64,000 bases of DNA from Clostridiales bacterium (GTDB taxonomy: Bacteria > Bacillota > Clostridia > Saccharofermentanales > Saccharofermentanaceae): the NCBI GenBank assembly GCA_017509205.1, contig JAFWQF010000077.1:1-64000 (forward strand). The letters are read 5' to 3'. Shown piece by piece: positions 7,505-16,545 of this stretch. The translations under genes and the position numbers were made by a program. The notes beneath the pieces were generated by a model. The model worked only from the letters and a program-made list of their open reading frames with translations, made no database searches and was not told where the DNA came from. How positions within the stretch are numbered: the stretch's first letter is position 1; the number at the start of each line of letters is the position of its first letter.

Positions 7505-10075
7505 ATGGAATTCCGAGCGAGACTTTCTGACGAGATGACGGATAGTGAGATCCTTCACATGAACCTTGTCCGTGAACTTGGAGGCGAATGCCTTGTTCTT
7601 CTTGAGAACAGAGGCGCATTGCCCATAAGGCAGCCGGGAAAAGTTGCGCTCTACGGAAGCGGTGCCAGACACACCGTTAAGGGCGGATCCGGCAGCGGTG
7701 AAGTAAATACCAGATTCAACGTTAATGTTGAAGAAGGCCTTAAGGAAGCCGGCTTTGAGATCACGACCGGCGAATGGCTCGCCGAATACGACGAAGCCTT
7801 TGATCAGAACCTCGCAAATTACAAGCAGACGGTTGCTGCATATGCTGAGGCTCAGGGATGCGCACTCGCTAATGCATATTTCGAAGTCGCGGAACCCATG
7901 CCCGCGGAACCCCTCATCAATGAGCAGGATTATCTCGATTCAGGATGCGATACAGCGATCTATGTAATCGCACGCGGATCCGGCGAAGGCCGCGACAGGA
8001 CCGCTGAGAAGGGTGACTATTACCTGACCGATGAAGAAGAGGCAAACATCGACTTCATCATTTCCCATTACACGAATTCGATCGTTGTTCTTAACGTAGG
8101 CGGTGTCATCGACGCATCCGACCTCAAGAGCGACCCGAGGCTCGGCGCGCTCCTTCTCGCCGGACAGACCGGTAACCAGGGCGGACTTTTCATAGCAGAC
8201 GTCATTACCGGCAAGGTCAATCCTTCCGGAAAACTTACAGATACATGGGCTAAATCCTATGACGATTATCCGGGAGCTGCCGAGTTCGGTTCCAACAACG
8301 GAAATACTGACGACGAATTTTACCGTGAAGGCATCTATGTCGGATACAGATATTTCGATTCATTCGGGATCACTCCGCTCTATCCTTTCGGTTTCGGACG
8401 CTCATATACGACATTCTCAGTTGAGGTTGAATCGGTAGAGGCTGATTCAACGATCATCACGGTTAATGCCCTCGTTACGAATACCGGTGATGAGTTTGCA
8501 GGCAAGCAGATAGTCCAGGTATATTTCTCTGCTCCTCAGGACAGGATCGACAAGCCTTATCAGGAACTTGTCGCTTTCGGCAAGACGGATCTTCTGCAGC
8601 CCGGTGAATCGCAGGAACTCCAGATAAGATTTGACGCGCAGGATTTCGCTTCATATGACGATGATATCTGTGCGAAAGTAATAGACATGGGTGACTATCT
8701 GATCCGTGTCGGAACGAGTTCACGCGACACGAAGATCGAAGCGGTAATCAACATTCCCGAGCAGATCATTGCAGAGAAGTATCACCGCTTCCTGATCGAT
8801 GAACCCCAATATTCATTTGACGAACTCCAGAATCCCGGCACAGGCAAGAAGCTGCGTGCTCATCTCGATGAAGCACAGCTTGAGAATGCGCCCAGGATCA
8901 TACTCGATACATTCCGCATCAGAAGGAGCATTATTAGATACAGAGGCGTCAACGAGGCGCATCTCAACGACCGTACTGATGAGACGATCACACTCGGTTC
9001 TGTCATCGGACGCAATGCGGGCGTATCACAGCTTGTTGCACAGTTTTCGGTAGAACAGCTCGCAGAACTCTGTGTCGGTAATTACGACAGGGGAGATCTT
9101 GAAGACGGAATGGTCTTCTCGGCATCAGGCGCGGTTCCCGGAGCAGCAGCAGAGACGATCGATAAATATGTCGCTTCACGCAAGATCCCGCCCATCGTCA
9201 TGGCTGACGGCCCTGCAGGCTTAAGACTGCAGCCTCATTTCAAGGCAACGAAGAAGGGCGATCTTCTGCCCGGCGGCGGAGTGTTCGGTTATGTCGATTA
9301 TCCTTTCCCGGATGATCTTCCCGAAGACGCTGTTGATTACTATCAGTACTGCACAATGATCCCCACGGCTACGGCACTTGCACAGTCATGGAACTTAGAT
9401 CTCATCTGGCAGCTCGGCCGCATGGTCGGTGAAGAGATGGAGGAGTACGGTGTAAACCTCTGGCTCGCACCCGGAATGAATATCCACAGGAATCCTCTCT
9501 GCGGCAGAAACTTCGAGTATTTCTCTGAAGACCCTGTTCTTTCAGGTCTTTGCGCTATGGCTGACACCAAGGGCGTTCAGTCCATCGACGGAAGGGGAAC
9601 CACCATCAAACATTTCTGCGCGAACAACCAGGAAGATAACCGTATGTTCACCAACGCTCATATCTCACCGCGTGCTCTGAGAGAACTCTATCTCAGGGGC
9701 TTTGAGATCTGCGTAAAGCAGGCGCAGCCCTTCGCGGTCATGGCTTCTTATAACCTCGTAAACGGTATCCATACCTGCAACAACTACGAGCTTATCCAGA
9801 ATATTCTCCGTGACGAATGGGGCTTCGAAGGCATCGTCATGACAGACTGGTTCTCTTCATATCAGGATGTTGCCTTCCTGGGTTACAACAAGACATACAA
9901 GTATCCGGCAGGAAGTCCGAGAGAATGTGTCTATGCAGGCTGCGACCTCCAGATGCCCGGCTGTCAGCAGAATGTTGATGACATTGTCGAAGCAGTATAC
10001 AACAATAAGCTTTCCAGAGCCGATCTGCAGGAATGCGTGATGAATCTCATCAGACTCTGCATCAAGTGCGTCTAA
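7505..10075 (+). CDS. GH3 beta-glucosidase-type glycosidase with swapped domain order
   Basis: Hydrolyses beta-linked sugars from the non-reducing end; about 856 residues, no signal peptide, so cytosolic. In most GH3 enzymes the TIM barrel comes first. Here the alpha/beta sandwich comes first (LLENRGALPI, KVALYGSGARHTVKGGSGSG near residues 30-60), followed by the fibronectin-III-like domain around residues 290-400. The barrel lies in the second half: VMADGPAGLRLQ, NIHRNPLCGRNFEYFSED, TIKHFCANNQ and GFEGIVMTDWFSS, with the Asp of TDW as the expected nucleophile. The same swapped order is known from some rumen Butyrivibrio and Ruminococcus beta-glucosidases. The ATG at 7505 is preferred to the in-frame GTG at 7496 because it is 9 bases from AAGGAGG. 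A GH94 phosphorylase gene two positions on suggests uptake and use of short beta-glucans. Confidence 0.9.
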   Translation: MEFRARLSDEMTDSEILHMNLVRELGGECLVLLENRGALPIRQPGKVALYGSGARHTVKGGSGSGEVNTRFNVNVEEGLKEAGFEITTGEWLAEYDEAFDQNLANYKQTVAAYAEAQGCALANAYFEVAEPMPAEPLINEQDYLDSGCDTAIYVIARGSGEGRDRTAEKGDYYLTDEEEANIDFIISHYTNSIVVLNVGGVIDASDLKSDPRLGALLLAGQTGNQGGLFIADVITGKVNPSGKLTDTWAKSYDDYPGAAEFGSNNGNTDDEFYREGIYVGYRYFDSFGITPLYPFGFGRSYTTFSVEVESVEADSTIITVNALVTNTGDEFAGKQIVQVYFSAPQDRIDKPYQELVAFGKTDLLQPGESQELQIRFDAQDFASYDDDICAKVIDMGDYLIRVGTSSRDTKIEAVINIPEQIIAEKYHRFLIDEPQYSFDELQNPGTGKKLRAHLDEAQLENAPRIILDTFRIRRSIIRYRGVNEAHLNDRTDETITLGSVIGRNAGVSQLVAQFSVEQLAELCVGNYDRGDLEDGMVFSASGAVPGAAAETIDKYVASRKIPPIVMADGPAGLRLQPHFKATKKGDLLPGGGVFGYVDYPFPDDLPEDAVDYYQYCTMIPTATALAQSWNLDLIWQLGRMVGEEMEEYGVNLWLAPGMNIHRNPLCGRNFEYFSEDPVLSGLCAMADTKGVQSIDGRGTTIKHFCANNQEDNRMFTNAHISPRALRELYLRGFEICVKQAQPFAVMASYNLVNGIHTCNNYELIQNILRDEWGFEGIVMTDWFSSYQDVAFLGYNKTYKYPAGSPRECVYAGCDLQMPGCQQNVDDIVEAVYNNKLSRADLQECVMNLIRLCIKCV

Positions 10076-10085
10076 GGAGCATTGG

Positions 10086-11204
10086 ATGGCGGAAAGCATC
10101 AGTTTTGAGTATAGAGAAGACAACGATGTTGTCCTGGTAACTGTCGGCAGTTCTATATCCGGAAGCGAATTACGCAACCCCCTCATGGCTTCGTGCAATC
10201 TTCTGCGCGAGAAGTCAGGTGCTTCATACCTGATCGACATTTCTGAAGAGAACACTCTTAATGAAGAAGACACTGAATGGGTCATCCAGCACTTCATTCC
10301 TCTCGTAAAGAGAAGCTGCGCGGGAAGGATAGTCCTCATTCTTCCGTTTAACGATCCGAGAAAAGAAACGATCGACGAGAAGTTTTCTGAACTTATCGGT
10401 TATTTCTATGCTGAAGATTACGAAGGCGCGATCAAAGTCTTAGACGATGAGGACATCAAGGAACAGGAGGAAAAAGCTCCAAAGTTCGCAGGCAAGACGA
10501 AGAAGCAGTGGAGAGATCATTTCTCGTATGTTTGGTTCAAGTATTCTATCTTCCCGCTGGCGATAGCGATAATCGTTTTGCTGGTACTGGGAATTTTCGG
10601 CAAGTCCAGGAACGACGTTGTCATCTATTCATTCGGTTACTTCGAAGTTGACGATACATATATGGTCGAAGTCATGAAAAATGAGGGCTACCAGATCCCT
10701 TATTTCCCTGCGGCAGTTGTTGTTGCTCCAAATCAGGAAGGCAAGAAAGCCACAGGTTACGATCAGGAGAATGCATCGGCGTTTTTCATGACCAATCCTG
10801 ATGTAATCGTTTCCGACGGCGTCACTTACAGTTATTACTATTCGAGCTTCGGAGTTTATCCGGAGGCATATCAGAGGATCCTCGACGGATTGAATGCGGA
10901 AGCCAAAAAGCATGTTGAACCTGTTTACATGTCGGCTGCCGATGCGCAGGAAGCTGTCAGGAAATTAAATGCCTGGACCGGCAAGGGTGATCCGGATATC
11001 GAAAATAACGATGTTACAAATGATGATTCGACAAAGGTGATCATAGGACTCAGGCTCAACGACACCGAAGCCTGCAAGAAGTTAGGCTACAGCTCAGGCT
11101 GGGAGAAATCTGATTCCAGACTGATCTTTTCCATGTACGCAAAATGCACTGACCGCGAGAAGGCCGAGAAGGCCTTGGGTGCGCTGCTCAACAGCGCTTA
11201 CTGA
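10086..11204 (+). CDS. Unknown membrane protein with STAS-like N-terminal domain
   Basis: I do not recognise this gene. The 372-residue product starts with a ~120-residue domain whose pattern (FEYREDNDVVLVTVGS, then SYLIDISEE and RIVLILPF) resembles SpoIIAA-like/STAS folds. A linker and one clear membrane helix at about residues 153-172 (YSIFPLAIAIIVLLVLGIFG) follow, then ~200 residues probably outside the cell. The outer part is rich in Tyr and acidic residues and has no motif I know. The gene lies 10 bases after the GH3 stop with an AAGGAG ribosome site and just before a GH94 gene, so it is probably co-transcribed with both. A role linked to sugar sensing or the envelope would be a guess. 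The ATG at 10086 is chosen over a TTG four bases earlier. Confidence 0.6.
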   Translation: MAESISFEYREDNDVVLVTVGSSISGSELRNPLMASCNLLREKSGASYLIDISEENTLNEEDTEWVIQHFIPLVKRSCAGRIVLILPFNDPRKETIDEKFSELIGYFYAEDYEGAIKVLDDEDIKEQEEKAPKFAGKTKKQWRDHFSYVWFKYSIFPLAIAIIVLLVLGIFGKSRNDVVIYSFGYFEVDDTYMVEVMKNEGYQIPYFPAAVVVAPNQEGKKATGYDQENASAFFMTNPDVIVSDGVTYSYYYSSFGVYPEAYQRILDGLNAEAKKHVEPVYMSAADAQEAVRKLNAWTGKGDPDIENNDVTNDDSTKVIIGLRLNDTEACKKLGYSSGWEKSDSRLIFSMYAKCTDREKAEKALGALLNSAY

Positions 11205-11240
11205 TCAATTGCCGCGGAAGGCGGCGGTTCGGAGGGGTAT

Positions 11241-13862
11241 ATGAACATTGAATTCACCGGCAAAAACGGCACTTTCAGAACAACTGATGCTGAAAAGAAC
11301 AGTTATCTTTACCTTCCCGTAGGAAGTCCTTCCGGAGTCATGGGATCCGTCACCCCAAGGGGAGGCGGTGACACCAAGCTCACGCAGGACCGCTTCTTCC
11401 TTCATCCGGTAGTTGTTGAAGATCTTCAGGAGTCCATGTATTCAAGGAACTTCTGGCTTTATATCGACGGTGTTGGCCTTAAGTCCGCGACGGGTTTTTC
11501 TTTGAGCCAGCTGGGAGACAAAGACGGCTGCGTACTTGAAGCAGGCTTCCTTTGGCAGAAGACAACGAGAAAGATCGCTGACGGCATAAAGGCTGAAGTC
11601 TTGTTCTTCGCGCCAGCCGGAAAAGACAGGGCAGAAGTCATGCAGGTTAAGATCACCAATGAGGGAAGCGGCGACGTTTCATTCATTCCTTCAGCTGCGA
11701 TACCTGTTTTCGCGCGCGGTGCCGATCACATAAGAGATCACAGACACGTCACTTCACTCCTGAACGTTATCGAAGTATTAGAGGACGGGATCGAAGTAAA
11801 GCCCACAATGGCTTTCGATGAAAGAGGCCACCACAGGACATCTGACACTTACGTTGTACGTGCGCGTGACGGCGAGGGAAACCTTCCTGAAGGCATCGAT
11901 CCCACGGTTCTTGATTTTACCGGTGACGGCGGAAATCTTCTCGACCCCGAAGGCGCAAAGATATGCCAGGGAATGGTTCCGGGTTCAGTCGTTAACGGAC
12001 AGGAGGCTTTTGCGGGGATCAAGTTTGCGAAAAAGACCCTGGCTCCCGGAGCATCTGCTGTATATAACGTGGTCCTTGGTTTTGACGGCGAAGGAAGTCA
12101 GTACCTTGAAAGTGCAAAGATCGATTCCGCACTTGAAGAAGTCAAGGCTCACTGGGAGAGCGAAAAGATAATCCATACCAAGACGGGCGATCCGCTCTTT
12201 GACGGATGGATGGAATGGGTAAGCGTTCAGCCTGCTTTGAGAAAACTCTACGGCTGTTCGTTCCTGCCTTATCACGATTACGGCAGAGGCGGAAGAGGAT
12301 GGCGTGACCTCTGGCAGGATTCGCTCGCACTTCTCTTAAGGAATCCCGCTGATGCAAGAGATGACCTTGCAGGTTATTTTGCAGGCGTCCGCATGGACGG
12401 TTCCAACGCAACCATCATCGGATCTAAGAGAGGCGAATTCATCGCTGACCGTAACGGCATTCCGAGAGTCTGGATGGACCACGGTTTCTGGCCGATGTTC
12501 ACCGTTGATCTTTATATCAGCAGAACGGGTGATTACGATTTCCTTTTCGAGAAGCAGCCCTATTTCAAGGACCGCATGATCTTAAGGGGCGAAGGCAGAG
12601 ACGAAGACTTCGATCCCGATTCTGAACCCAAGGAACTCACGACTGACGGAATCATTTATCAGGGTACCGTTCTCGAGCACATCCTGACAGAGCAGGTTAC
12701 GCAGTTCTTTGACTGCGGAAAGCACGGCAACATGAGACTTCGTGGAGCTGACTGGAATGATGCTCTGGACATGGCATCCGTAAAGGGAGAGAGCGTTGCT
12801 TTTACCGCTGCCTATGCAGGATCGCTTTCAATGCTTTCATCAATGATCCGCGCATGCGGAAGAGATAAGATCACTGTTTTCGAAGAACTCGGAATACTTC
12901 TTTATGCAGAGGATTACGATGACATCGATTACCGTAAGAGAATGCTCGTTGATTATGAGAACTGCGTTGCAAAGAACGTTACCGGTTCGGTGCTTGAGCT
13001 TGATGCAGAGGACGTTGCAAAGCGTCTTGACCGCATGTCTGAATGGATAAAGAAACACATCCGTGAAAACGAGATGGCAGAAGACGGCAAGGGCAACAGA
13101 TGGTTCAACGGCTATTACGACAATGACGGCGAAAAGGTCGAAGGTGTCGTTAACGGTGATGTCCGCATGATGCTCACGTCACAGGTGTTCACCGTAATGT
13201 TCGGCACTGCTGACAACGATACCGTAAAGGAAGTCATCAAGGCTGCAGACGAATACCTTTATGCGCCTGCGCTCGGAGGTTACAGGCTCAACACAGATTT
13301 CCATGAGGTTAAGATGAACATGGGAAGAGCGTTCGGTTTTGCTTTCGGAGAGAAGGAGAACGGCGCGGTATTCTGCCACATGGCGGTCATGTATGCGTTC
13401 GCACTCTATACACGCGGATTCGTGAAAGAAGGATACAAGGTATTCAATAATCTCTTCACTCAGAGCATGAGCGAAGACGGAAGGATGTATCCGGGAATCC
13501 CCGAATACTTTAACGGCATGGGCAGGGGAATGTATCCGTATCTGACAGGTGCTGCAAGCTGGGCAGTCCTTCTTGTTCTCACAAAGATGTTCGGCGTATC
13601 TTCCGTTGACGGTAAGATAAAGCTTGAGCCCGCGCTTCTTTCTTCACAGTTCGATAATGACGGCCGCGCATCCGTTGTTGCATACAGAAAAGGAAAACCG
13701 TTCACGCTTACTTATGTAAATCCCGGTAAGCTTGAAGCAGGTTCTTACAAGATCGTATCTATCAGCTCAGGTGATAAGAAGTTTGTTCCCGAAGAAGGCG
13801 GCATTATCCCTGAAGAGGCATTCGGCGGAGAGTGCCCGGAGATCGTCTGCGAACTGGGATAG
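11241..13862 (+). CDS. GH94-family beta-glycoside phosphorylase (cellobiose/laminaribiose phosphorylase-like)
   Basis: Splits a beta-linked disaccharide with phosphate to give a sugar 1-phosphate plus a sugar, saving ATP in the cytosol. The 873-residue protein has the GH94 layout: an N-terminal beta-sandwich (SYLYLPVGSPSGVMGS), a linker, then an (alpha/alpha)6 barrel with GGRGWRDLWQDSLAL at about residue 352 and the catalytic segment RGADWNDALDMA near residue 503. The Asp of DWND is the general acid. There is no signal peptide. The sequence does not tell which disaccharide is used; cellobiose, laminaribiose, sophorose or chitobiose are all possible in this family. A GGAGGGG ribosome site at 11231-11237 precedes the ATG. 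A small GC-rich hairpin lies in the gap before it (around 11210-11227). Confidence 0.85.
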   Translation: MNIEFTGKNGTFRTTDAEKNSYLYLPVGSPSGVMGSVTPRGGGDTKLTQDRFFLHPVVVEDLQESMYSRNFWLYIDGVGLKSATGFSLSQLGDKDGCVLEAGFLWQKTTRKIADGIKAEVLFFAPAGKDRAEVMQVKITNEGSGDVSFIPSAAIPVFARGADHIRDHRHVTSLLNVIEVLEDGIEVKPTMAFDERGHHRTSDTYVVRARDGEGNLPEGIDPTVLDFTGDGGNLLDPEGAKICQGMVPGSVVNGQEAFAGIKFAKKTLAPGASAVYNVVLGFDGEGSQYLESAKIDSALEEVKAHWESEKIIHTKTGDPLFDGWMEWVSVQPALRKLYGCSFLPYHDYGRGGRGWRDLWQDSLALLLRNPADARDDLAGYFAGVRMDGSNATIIGSKRGEFIADRNGIPRVWMDHGFWPMFTVDLYISRTGDYDFLFEKQPYFKDRMILRGEGRDEDFDPDSEPKELTTDGIIYQGTVLEHILTEQVTQFFDCGKHGNMRLRGADWNDALDMASVKGESVAFTAAYAGSLSMLSSMIRACGRDKITVFEELGILLYAEDYDDIDYRKRMLVDYENCVAKNVTGSVLELDAEDVAKRLDRMSEWIKKHIRENEMAEDGKGNRWFNGYYDNDGEKVEGVVNGDVRMMLTSQVFTVMFGTADNDTVKEVIKAADEYLYAPALGGYRLNTDFHEVKMNMGRAFGFAFGEKENGAVFCHMAVMYAFALYTRGFVKEGYKVFNNLFTQSMSEDGRMYPGIPEYFNGMGRGMYPYLTGAASWAVLLVLTKMFGVSSVDGKIKLEPALLSSQFDNDGRASVVAYRKGKPFTLTYVNPGKLEAGSYKIVSISSGDKKFVPEEGGIIPEEAFGGECPEIVCELG

Positions 13863-13878
13863 CGGGAGGTTTTTGTCT

Positions 13879-14048
13879 AGCGAAGTGTCTCGACATACGA
13901 GACGTTCCGCGGGAAAAACAGCGTGAATTTGTATGAATCTCCAGCGAAGTGTCTCGAAATACGAGATAGTTTGCGGGAATAACGGCCTGAATTGACGCAA
14001 ATCTCCAGTAAAGTGTCTCGACATACGAGATGATCTGCGGGAAAATCA
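13879..14048. repeat. Three tandem 64-bp repeat units, each with a short hairpin
   Basis: Units begin at 13879, 13943 and 14007, exactly 64 bases apart; the third is cut short at about 14048. The shared core is AGYRAAGTGTCTCG, then AMATA, CGAGA, six variable bases and GCGGGAA. In unit 1 GTCTCG (13887-13892) and CGAGAC (13898-13903) form a perfect 6-bp stem with a 5-base loop; units 2 and 3 end CGAGAT, so a G-U pair closes the stem. The array fills the gap between the converging GH94 gene and the minus-strand gene at 14046-14858. Minus-strand reading frames across it repeat the same peptide words and are not taken as genes. Confidence 0.85.
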
Positions 14049-14858
14049 CGAGTTTACTTTTCTAATGCATGGCGGCAAGCAATTGTTCCAATCAAGAGCA
14101 CTGTCAGGTATCAAGGTTTCGAATGCTCCAAGGACCTGTGCGACAAAATAATCTTCGTCGAAATTATACTTGTCATACATAAAGCAATAAATTATCTCGC
14201 GACCTGGACGATAATGATTTGAAGAGTAGAAGTTGATTTTCTGAGCAGTTGTTCTTGAATACTCATACTTGTCAGTCATGCCACAGATCTCAGCAAATAT
14301 GCAGCGGTCGATCTCAAAAAAGGAAAGCAAATAATCGGGAACATACCCGTCAGGATTATCAATGTCGAGTGCGGCCTCGTATTTATATGGTATACCCAAG
14401 GCTTTAAACATGCTCTTGCCCATTTGTTCATTCTTTGATTTGAGGATTTCATCACCGCTGTATACCGGGTGTTCAGCAGGTATATTATTTGATTTGGCTG
14501 TAGCGTTATCAAAAAAGCGGTTGTCCATGTGATGTGGATCGTAGGTGTTGGATATGGGAAAGCTGACCATGGGAGGTTCAAATACATAGGTCGATCTCCA
14601 ATCGGTTAGGAGCTTTTCGTATTCTGCATTTAGGATCAGAAAACGCTCTATCAGAGGTGTGTAGTGTCTACCTTGCTTGCTTTCTATACTGTACCGTTTC
14701 TGATTCTTTTGGGAGACAGAATCGTTATTCGGATCATAGAATATAAATACGCATCTGCAGCCGTGATGTGTTCCAAAACGGCCGTGCACCATCTGTTTTA
14801 ACATCTGTTCACGGTAACGAATCTTAACTGCGTGTGTTTTTATCGGTAAATGCAGCAT
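14046..14858 (-). CDS. Orphan PD-(D/E)XK nuclease-like protein
   Basis: The 270-residue product is not a family I can name. Its second half resembles the PD-(D/E)XK nuclease-like module seen in many mobile-element and helicase-associated proteins: KNEQMGKSMFKALGIPYKYE, then GYVPDYLL and IFAEICGMTDKYEY, followed by KINFY. These match the pattern E..., PDF, WEHFGM, KIxxY, but the usual Trp/His are replaced (AEICGM). The first ~120 residues are polar and unassigned. A good ribosome site (CCAAGGAGG on the minus strand) lies just upstream of the start at 14858. The gene is lower in G+C and uses more A/T-ending codons than its neighbours, and it is flanked by the 64-bp repeat array, so it looks acquired. 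It could be a defence or mobile-element remnant. Confidence 0.55.
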   Translation of the reverse strand: MLHLPIKTHAVKIRYREQMLKQMVHGRFGTHHGCRCVFIFYDPNNDSVSQKNQKRYSIESKQGRHYTPLIERFLILNAEYEKLLTDWRSTYVFEPPMVSFPISNTYDPHHMDNRFFDNATAKSNNIPAEHPVYSGDEILKSKNEQMGKSMFKALGIPYKYEAALDIDNPDGYVPDYLLSFFEIDRCIFAEICGMTDKYEYSRTTAQKINFYSSNHYRPGREIIYCFMYDKYNFDEDYFVAQVLGAFETLIPDSALDWNNCLPPCIRKVNS

Positions 14859-14911
14859 ACAAAAGCCTCCTTGGTAGAGCTATTGTATGCTTGAAAACGT
14901 TTTGGATGACT

Positions 14912-14937
14912 CGACAAAAACCGACAAAAACCGACAA
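14912..14937. repeat. Short 10-bp tandem repeat upstream of the nuclease-like gene
   Basis: CGACAAAAAC occurs at 14912-14921 and 14922-14931 and begins a third time (CGACAA at 14932-14937). It lies about 54 bases upstream of the minus-strand start at 14858 and may be a binding site or only a slipped repeat. Confidence 0.6.
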
Positions 14938-14954
14938 GGCTTCAGGTGTCCAAA

Positions 14955-15419
14955 TTATTTCTTTAACCTATTTAATGCATCCTGCATCTTCTTGTTTTCT
15001 GCGTTCTCTTCAAGACGCATGATGACAGAACTGATTACGGAGCAGAATGCGAATGAAACGATGAAGCCGATCCATGCCGCGACGTTGTTAAGCGGGAACC
15101 AGCCGAATACGACTGCAAAGACGGTGATTGCTGCCATGATGGTTGCGAAGAACAGGATGTTGCGCACTACGAGTGCCATGTTCTTGATTACAAGGTCTGA
15201 CAGGAATATGTTCTGAGCCACTGTGATTATCAGAACTAGGAAAAGGAGCTGAAGGAGCGTTGCCGTTGAAAGTCCCTTTGCGCCGAGTGCAAACAGGCTT
15301 GATACGCTGCTTGCCTCATTTCCGATGATAATGTTTATCGCGATGAATAACAGCACCACTATTCCGAAACTCGTGAATAACTGCTTTATATAATCGAATA
15401 TGTTCTTGTTGTCGTCCAT
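14955..15419 (-). CDS. DUF3021-like four-helix membrane protein
   Basis: A 154-residue membrane protein with four predicted helices and a short charged tail (RLEENAENKKMQDALNRLKK). The pattern FGWFPLNNVAAWIGF and the position directly after a LytTR regulator gene match the DUF3021 family, whose members sit beside LytTR regulators and are thought to restrain or tune them. The start codon overlaps the stop of the LytTR gene (TAATG), so the two are translationally coupled. It is the last gene of a four-gene unit: ABC ATPase, permease, LytTR regulator and this protein. I infer a role as membrane partner of the regulator; nothing in the sequence shows a catalytic activity. Confidence 0.65.
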   Translation of the reverse strand: MDDNKNIFDYIKQLFTSFGIVVLLFIAINIIIGNEASSVSSLFALGAKGLSTATLLQLLFLVLIITVAQNIFLSDLVIKNMALVVRNILFFATIMAAITVFAVVFGWFPLNNVAAWIGFIVSFAFCSVISSVIMRLEENAENKKMQDALNRLKK

Positions 15420-15859
15420 TATCTTAACCCCAGCTTTCTTCTCAATTCGTCGGAGTACATGCGTGATACGACGATCTGTTCGCCGTTCTGAAGTGTGATC
15501 CTTATCTTGCGGTTGACGTCTGCCTTAAGGCTCTTGATCTTCCTCAGGTTCACGATGCTCTGCTTGCTTATGCGCAGGAAATCACGCGCAACGAGGTCCT
15601 GCTCAAGCTCATAGAGCTTAAGCTCGGACTCGTAACTTTCTGATGCGGTGTAAACGAAAGTCTTTCTGTCGACGGCTTCGATGTATAAGATCTTATCCGT
15701 TTCGATCAGGTATGTTTCATTGTCTTTGCGCACGGCGATCTGCATGTCGATCATGCGCATCATAGCGACGATCCTTTCGATGTCATTGTTCAGATGAGGA
15801 GCGCGTATGATGACTTCGGTATCGTCGTATCTGCCGTCTATGTCCAGATTGATCTTCAT
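15419..15859 (-). CDS. LytTR-type DNA-binding regulator
   Basis: A 146-residue protein without a receiver domain. The C-terminal ~100 residues are a LytTR DNA-binding domain: KILYIEAVDRKTFVYT, FLRISKQSIVNLRKI and IVVSRMYSDELRRKLG. The N-terminal ~45 residues are short and of unknown role. The ATG at 15859 overlaps the permease stop (TGATG); a GTG one codon earlier is also in frame. In similar Firmicutes modules the LytTR protein controls its own ABC operon by binding paired direct repeats about 21 bp apart. Such repeats are present upstream of the ATPase gene, at 17449-17501, so autoregulation is likely. Confidence 0.85.
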   Translation of the reverse strand: MKINLDIDGRYDDTEVIIRAPHLNNDIERIVAMMRMIDMQIAVRKDNETYLIETDKILYIEAVDRKTFVYTASESYESELKLYELEQDLVARDFLRISKQSIVNLRKIKSLKADVNRKIRITLQNGEQIVVSRMYSDELRRKLGLR

Positions 15860-16545
15860 CACTCAAGTCCTTTTTTCCTGAAGGCTGCGAAGAAGAGCAG
15901 AAGGGCAAGTGCCGCGTTGACTGCTACCGTCAGGACAGCCGAAGGTTTGATTCCGTCAAAAGACATTTGGTTAATGAGGATCTTAAGCTGCTGTGTGTAA
16001 AAGATCCCTGCAACCTTTTCTATTTTATCATTGAACATTGCGAGCATGGGTGCAAATGAGAATACCATCATGACCGGCATGAAGAGTGATGTGGCAACCA
16101 TCTGGTTGGGCGAGAACACTCCGATGCACGCGCCCATTGCAACTGATATCGCAATACCGACTGCCATGACACCGAGGTAGAAAGGAATGACTGAAGCAGG
16201 AAGGCCGGTAGCCATTATTCCTGCACCCGCCATGCAGAGCATCCAGACATATATGCCGACACCTGCGAGGTATTCCCAAGGCTTAACGTTTGCCATCATG
16301 AGAACTCTGAGCGTGTTCTTTTCCTTTTCTTCGGAAATGATCGATGCGACGGATGTGAGCGGCGCCATTCCCATGTACATCACGGAGAAGAGCTTCGTGA
16401 AGAAGAGCTCCGGCATGTCAGGCACGCTGATGGCGTTTTCCATTATCAACGTCATGACAGGGAACATGATGAACTGTATGAGGACTGTCTTGTTCTTTAA
16501 TGTGTCTTTTAACTGTTTCCTGATGATAACTGCAACGTTACGCAT
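15859..16545 (-). CDS. ABC-2 type transporter permease
   Basis: A ~228-residue membrane protein with six predicted helices, of the ABC-2 exporter class. The segment SIISEEKEKNTLRVLMMAN between the second and third helices is typical of these permeases. A longer upstream frame exists, but the start at 16545 has a GGAGG ribosome site, begins MRNVAVIIRKQLKD as family members do, and overlaps the ATPase gene by 8 bases. With the ATPase it should form a homodimeric exporter or membrane-remodelling complex. The substrate is unknown; LytTR-linked exporters of this kind often deal with peptides or antibiotics. Confidence 0.82.
   Translation of the reverse strand: MRNVAVIIRKQLKDTLKNKTVLIQFIMFPVMTLIMENAISVPDMPELFFTKLFSVMYMGMAPLTSVASIISEEKEKNTLRVLMMANVKPWEYLAGVGIYVWMLCMAGAGIMATGLPASVIPFYLGVMAVGIAISVAMGACIGVFSPNQMVATSLFMPVMMVFSFAPMLAMFNDKIEKVAGIFYTQQLKILINQMSFDGIKPSAVLTVAVNAALALLLFFAAFRKKGLE

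Noticed and set aside
13879-14048. CRISPR array
   Set aside because: Only three units, 64 bases apart, with spacer-like parts that are similar to each other; no cas genes nearby.
13767-14049. Two minus-strand frames with repeated peptide words
   Set aside because: They only read through the 64-bp repeat array and the end of the GH94 gene.
14912-14937. Replication iterons
   Set aside because: Only two and a half 10-bp copies and no replication initiator gene nearby.
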